DNA of 64,000 nucleotides from Pelagicoccus mobilis (GTDB lineage Bacteria; Verrucomicrobiota; Verrucomicrobiia; Opitutales; Opitutaceae). This document shows, one piece after another, positions 62,495 to 64,000 of the stretch (its first letter is position 1; every line of letters starts with the position of its first letter). Made by a program: the position numbers and the translations under genes. The notes under the pieces are model-generated. The model saw only the letters and a program-made list of their open reading frames with translations. It did no database searches and was not told where the DNA came from. The DNA is taken from NCBI RefSeq assembly GCF_016595505.1, contig NZ_JAENIL010000026.1:1-64000 (forward strand), written 5' to 3'.

Positions 62495-64000
62495 TTAGCT
62501 TTGGGTGGGCTGCTCGTCGTTTACGAGTAGTTTGCTTACGTTGTGCAGGCGATCTTCGCACCCCATGAGAAGGAGGAGGTCGCCTTCGTGCAGTATTTCG
62601 TCGGGGCTGGGGCTGACGACGCGTTGTCCATGGCGTTGGATGCCGACGATGGTGACGCCGTGCTCGGATCGAAGCTGAGTGTCTTTGATGGATAGGCCTT
62701 CCCAGGCGCTCATGGGGGGGATGGCTTCCTTGGAGAAGCGGAAGGGGGATTGGGCGGCGTCTGGATCGACTTTCGCCTGATTGAGATAGTTGCGAGCGGC
62801 GGTGATTTGGGACGGCTCTCCGAGAAGAAATAGCTTATCGTGTGGAAAGATTCGCGAGTAGGGTTGGATGTCGGTCAGGTCGAATCCTCCTCGCTCGATG
62901 CCGGCGATGGTGGTGCCGGTCTGGCGCCGCAGGTCGATCTCCTTGATTTCCTTGCCGGCCCAGCGGGAGTTGGACGGGATGTCGACCGCCTCTACCTGCA
63001 CGAGCCAAGGGTCCTTCTGCTGCAAGTTGGTAAGGTTCTTCTCGATACGTTTCTCGATTTGGCTGCGGGACTCGTTTTCCATCGATTCGACGAAAGCGAG
63101 CTCCCAGTTGTTGTGCATATGCACGAGGCGTTTCCAGAAAACGAACCCGAGAATCAATGCCGCCGTGACAAACGCGATGAAGACGGTGCCGGTGGGGAAG
63201 AAGGGAGCGGCTACGATAAGGAAAACGCTGCCGTAGACGAAGAGGAGGAGCAGCAGTATTAGCCCATTGAATACGCTGCGGAAGGCTCCTTTTGAAAATT
63301 GATGGAAGAGGCGTTTGCTCAGGGCGACGTCGGAGAGCAGCAGTACGAGCACGTTGAGGTTGCGCATCGTGTCGACGAAGAAGGGCAGGCTTAAGAGGAG
63401 GGAGCAGAGGAAGAGCCCTTGCCGAAAGTGCTCAGGCTGGACGGGGATGAAGTCTGGTTTGGAGACGTTTGTGGAGATAATGGCGGCTCCGATTATGATG
63501 GCGTTGATGATGAGAAAGTAGAGGCCGACGCGAAGGATGGGGCCGCGCGCGAGCTTGAGGAAGCTACGGTTGAAGGAGAGTTCGAGATTGTCCTGCCACT
63601 GGGCGTAGAGTTGGGTGAACTCCTTGGCGGCTTTGGGCGAGTGTTTCTCGATCGTTTTGAGGATTGGCCCTGTGCTGCCGATTAGGACGGGAGTGAGCAG
63701 GATGGTGACGAAGGCGACCCCGGAGGCGATGGACTGCAGCTCTGGACTGGTGGCTCCGTACTTCGCTCCGATAGCGGTGATGACGAAGCTGAACTCTCCG
63801 ATTTGCGACTTTATGAGGGCGGCCCGTCCTGCGACATCCGCGTGTTGTCCACCGAGAAATAGACCGAGCCAGCAGGCTACGAATTTGCCGATAATCACCA
63901 CGACTGAGAGGATGAGGATGGCGGGGGCGTTTTGCCAGAGGGAGGCAGGCTGGATGAGCATGCCGACCGCTACGAAGAAGAGAGCGCAGAAGAGGTCGCG
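62495..64000 (-). CDS. Kef-type cation/proton antiporter with two TrkA-C domains (partial)
   Basis: The gene is open at the right edge; translation continues upstream as RDLFCALFFVAVG before MLIQPA, matching the FFVSVGM motif of Kef/CPA2 antiporters. At least 500 residues are visible: TM helices to about residue 290 of the visible part, then two RCK_C (TrkA-C) domains (VDIPSNSRWAGKEIKEIDLR... and PPMSAWEGLSIKDTQLRSEH...). These bind ligands and gate K+ or Na+ / H+ exchange. The true start lies outside the window, so its length is unknown. Confidence 0.9.
   Translation of the reverse strand, partial: RDLFCALFFVAVGMLIQPASLWQNAPAILILSVVVIIGKFVACWLGLFLGGQHADVAGRAALIKSQIGEFSFVITAIGAKYGATSPELQSIASGVAFVTILLTPVLIGSTGPILKTIEKHSPKAAKEFTQLYAQWQDNLELSFNRSFLKLARGPILRVGLYFLIINAIIIGAAIISTNVSKPDFIPVQPEHFRQGLFLCSLLLSLPFFVDTMRNLNVLVLLLSDVALSKRLFHQFSKGAFRSVFNGLILLLLLFVYGSVFLIVAAPFFPTGTVFIAFVTAALILGFVFWKRLVHMHNNWELAFVESMENESRSQIEKRIEKNLTNLQQKDPWLVQVEAVDIPSNSRWAGKEIKEIDLRRQTGTTIAGIERGGFDLTDIQPYSRIFPHDKLFLLGEPSQITAARNYLNQAKVDPDAAQSPFRFSKEAIPPMSAWEGLSIKDTQLRSEHGVTIVGIQRHGQRVVSPSPDEILHEGDLLLLMGCEDRLHNVSKLLVNDEQPTQS

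Overview
The window looks like chromosomal DNA of a Verrucomicrobiota bacterium, most likely an Opitutales/Pelagicoccus-like heterotroph. This is an inference from gene content: a TonB-dependent receptor with the N-terminal 'ELSPFTVDAS' signature common in Opitutaceae, paired Gfo/Idh/MocA and DUF1080 sugar-processing proteins, a ThuA protein, and genes that mostly lack clear Shine-Dalgarno sites. I saw no tRNA, rRNA, CRISPR array, phage genes or insertion sequence. The right edge cuts through a Kef-type antiporter gene.

Layout. 1-5.8 kb (minus strand): a Tat-exported Gfo/Idh oxidoreductase, a frameshifted DUF1080 gene, a membrane-anchored AraC regulator, a glycosyltransferase and a DUF5995 protein. 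5.9-12.6 kb: RhlE-type helicase, a stand-alone receiver protein, dnaE with an intact PHP domain, and rpsU with a terminator. 12.6-20.4 kb: a SulP transporter with a universal stress protein, a NarL-type regulator whose phosphoacceptor Asp is Glu, the ackA-pta acetate operon, and a MerR-like regulator. 20.6-21.7 kb: a LacI-type regulator. 21.9-34.7 kb: two complete RND efflux systems in mirror image (outer membrane lipoprotein, adaptor, pump on each side), with a TetR gene at the head of the left arm and one palindromic operator candidate in the divergent promoter region. 34.8-42.9 kb: a small HTH protein, an esterase, an unrecognised secreted protein, a TonB-dependent receptor and a DUF1826-like protein.

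42.8-53.8 kb is the most interesting block: allophanate hydrolase, a urea/guanidine carboxylase, two DUF1989 proteins, a NikR-like regulator and an ABC importer, all on the minus strand. The DUF1989 pair matches carboxyguanidine deiminase, so the pathway is probably guanidine to carboxyguanidine to allophanate to ammonia and CO2, rather than simple urea use. The regulator has the NikR fold but has lost most nickel ligands. A 28-bp motif with the geometry of the E. coli NikR operator (two 8-bp half-sites, 12-bp spacer) lies exactly 39 bp before the binding-protein gene and again 39 bp before the regulator gene; the copies agree at 25 of 28 positions. This points to an autoregulated two-promoter regulon that uses a NikR scaffold for a nickel-free nitrogen pathway.

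53.9-64 kb: an epimerase-like SDR protein, a GbsR regulator, a membrane-anchored thioredoxin-like protein, a YqeY-like protein, a PAS-PP2C phosphatase, an orphan TolC protein, a ThuA protein, an unrecognised cytoplasmic protein and the partial Kef antiporter. Two families of small intergenic repeats occur: GTAG-headed hairpins resembling REP elements, and CCCACGAAG elements flanking the carboxylase gene.
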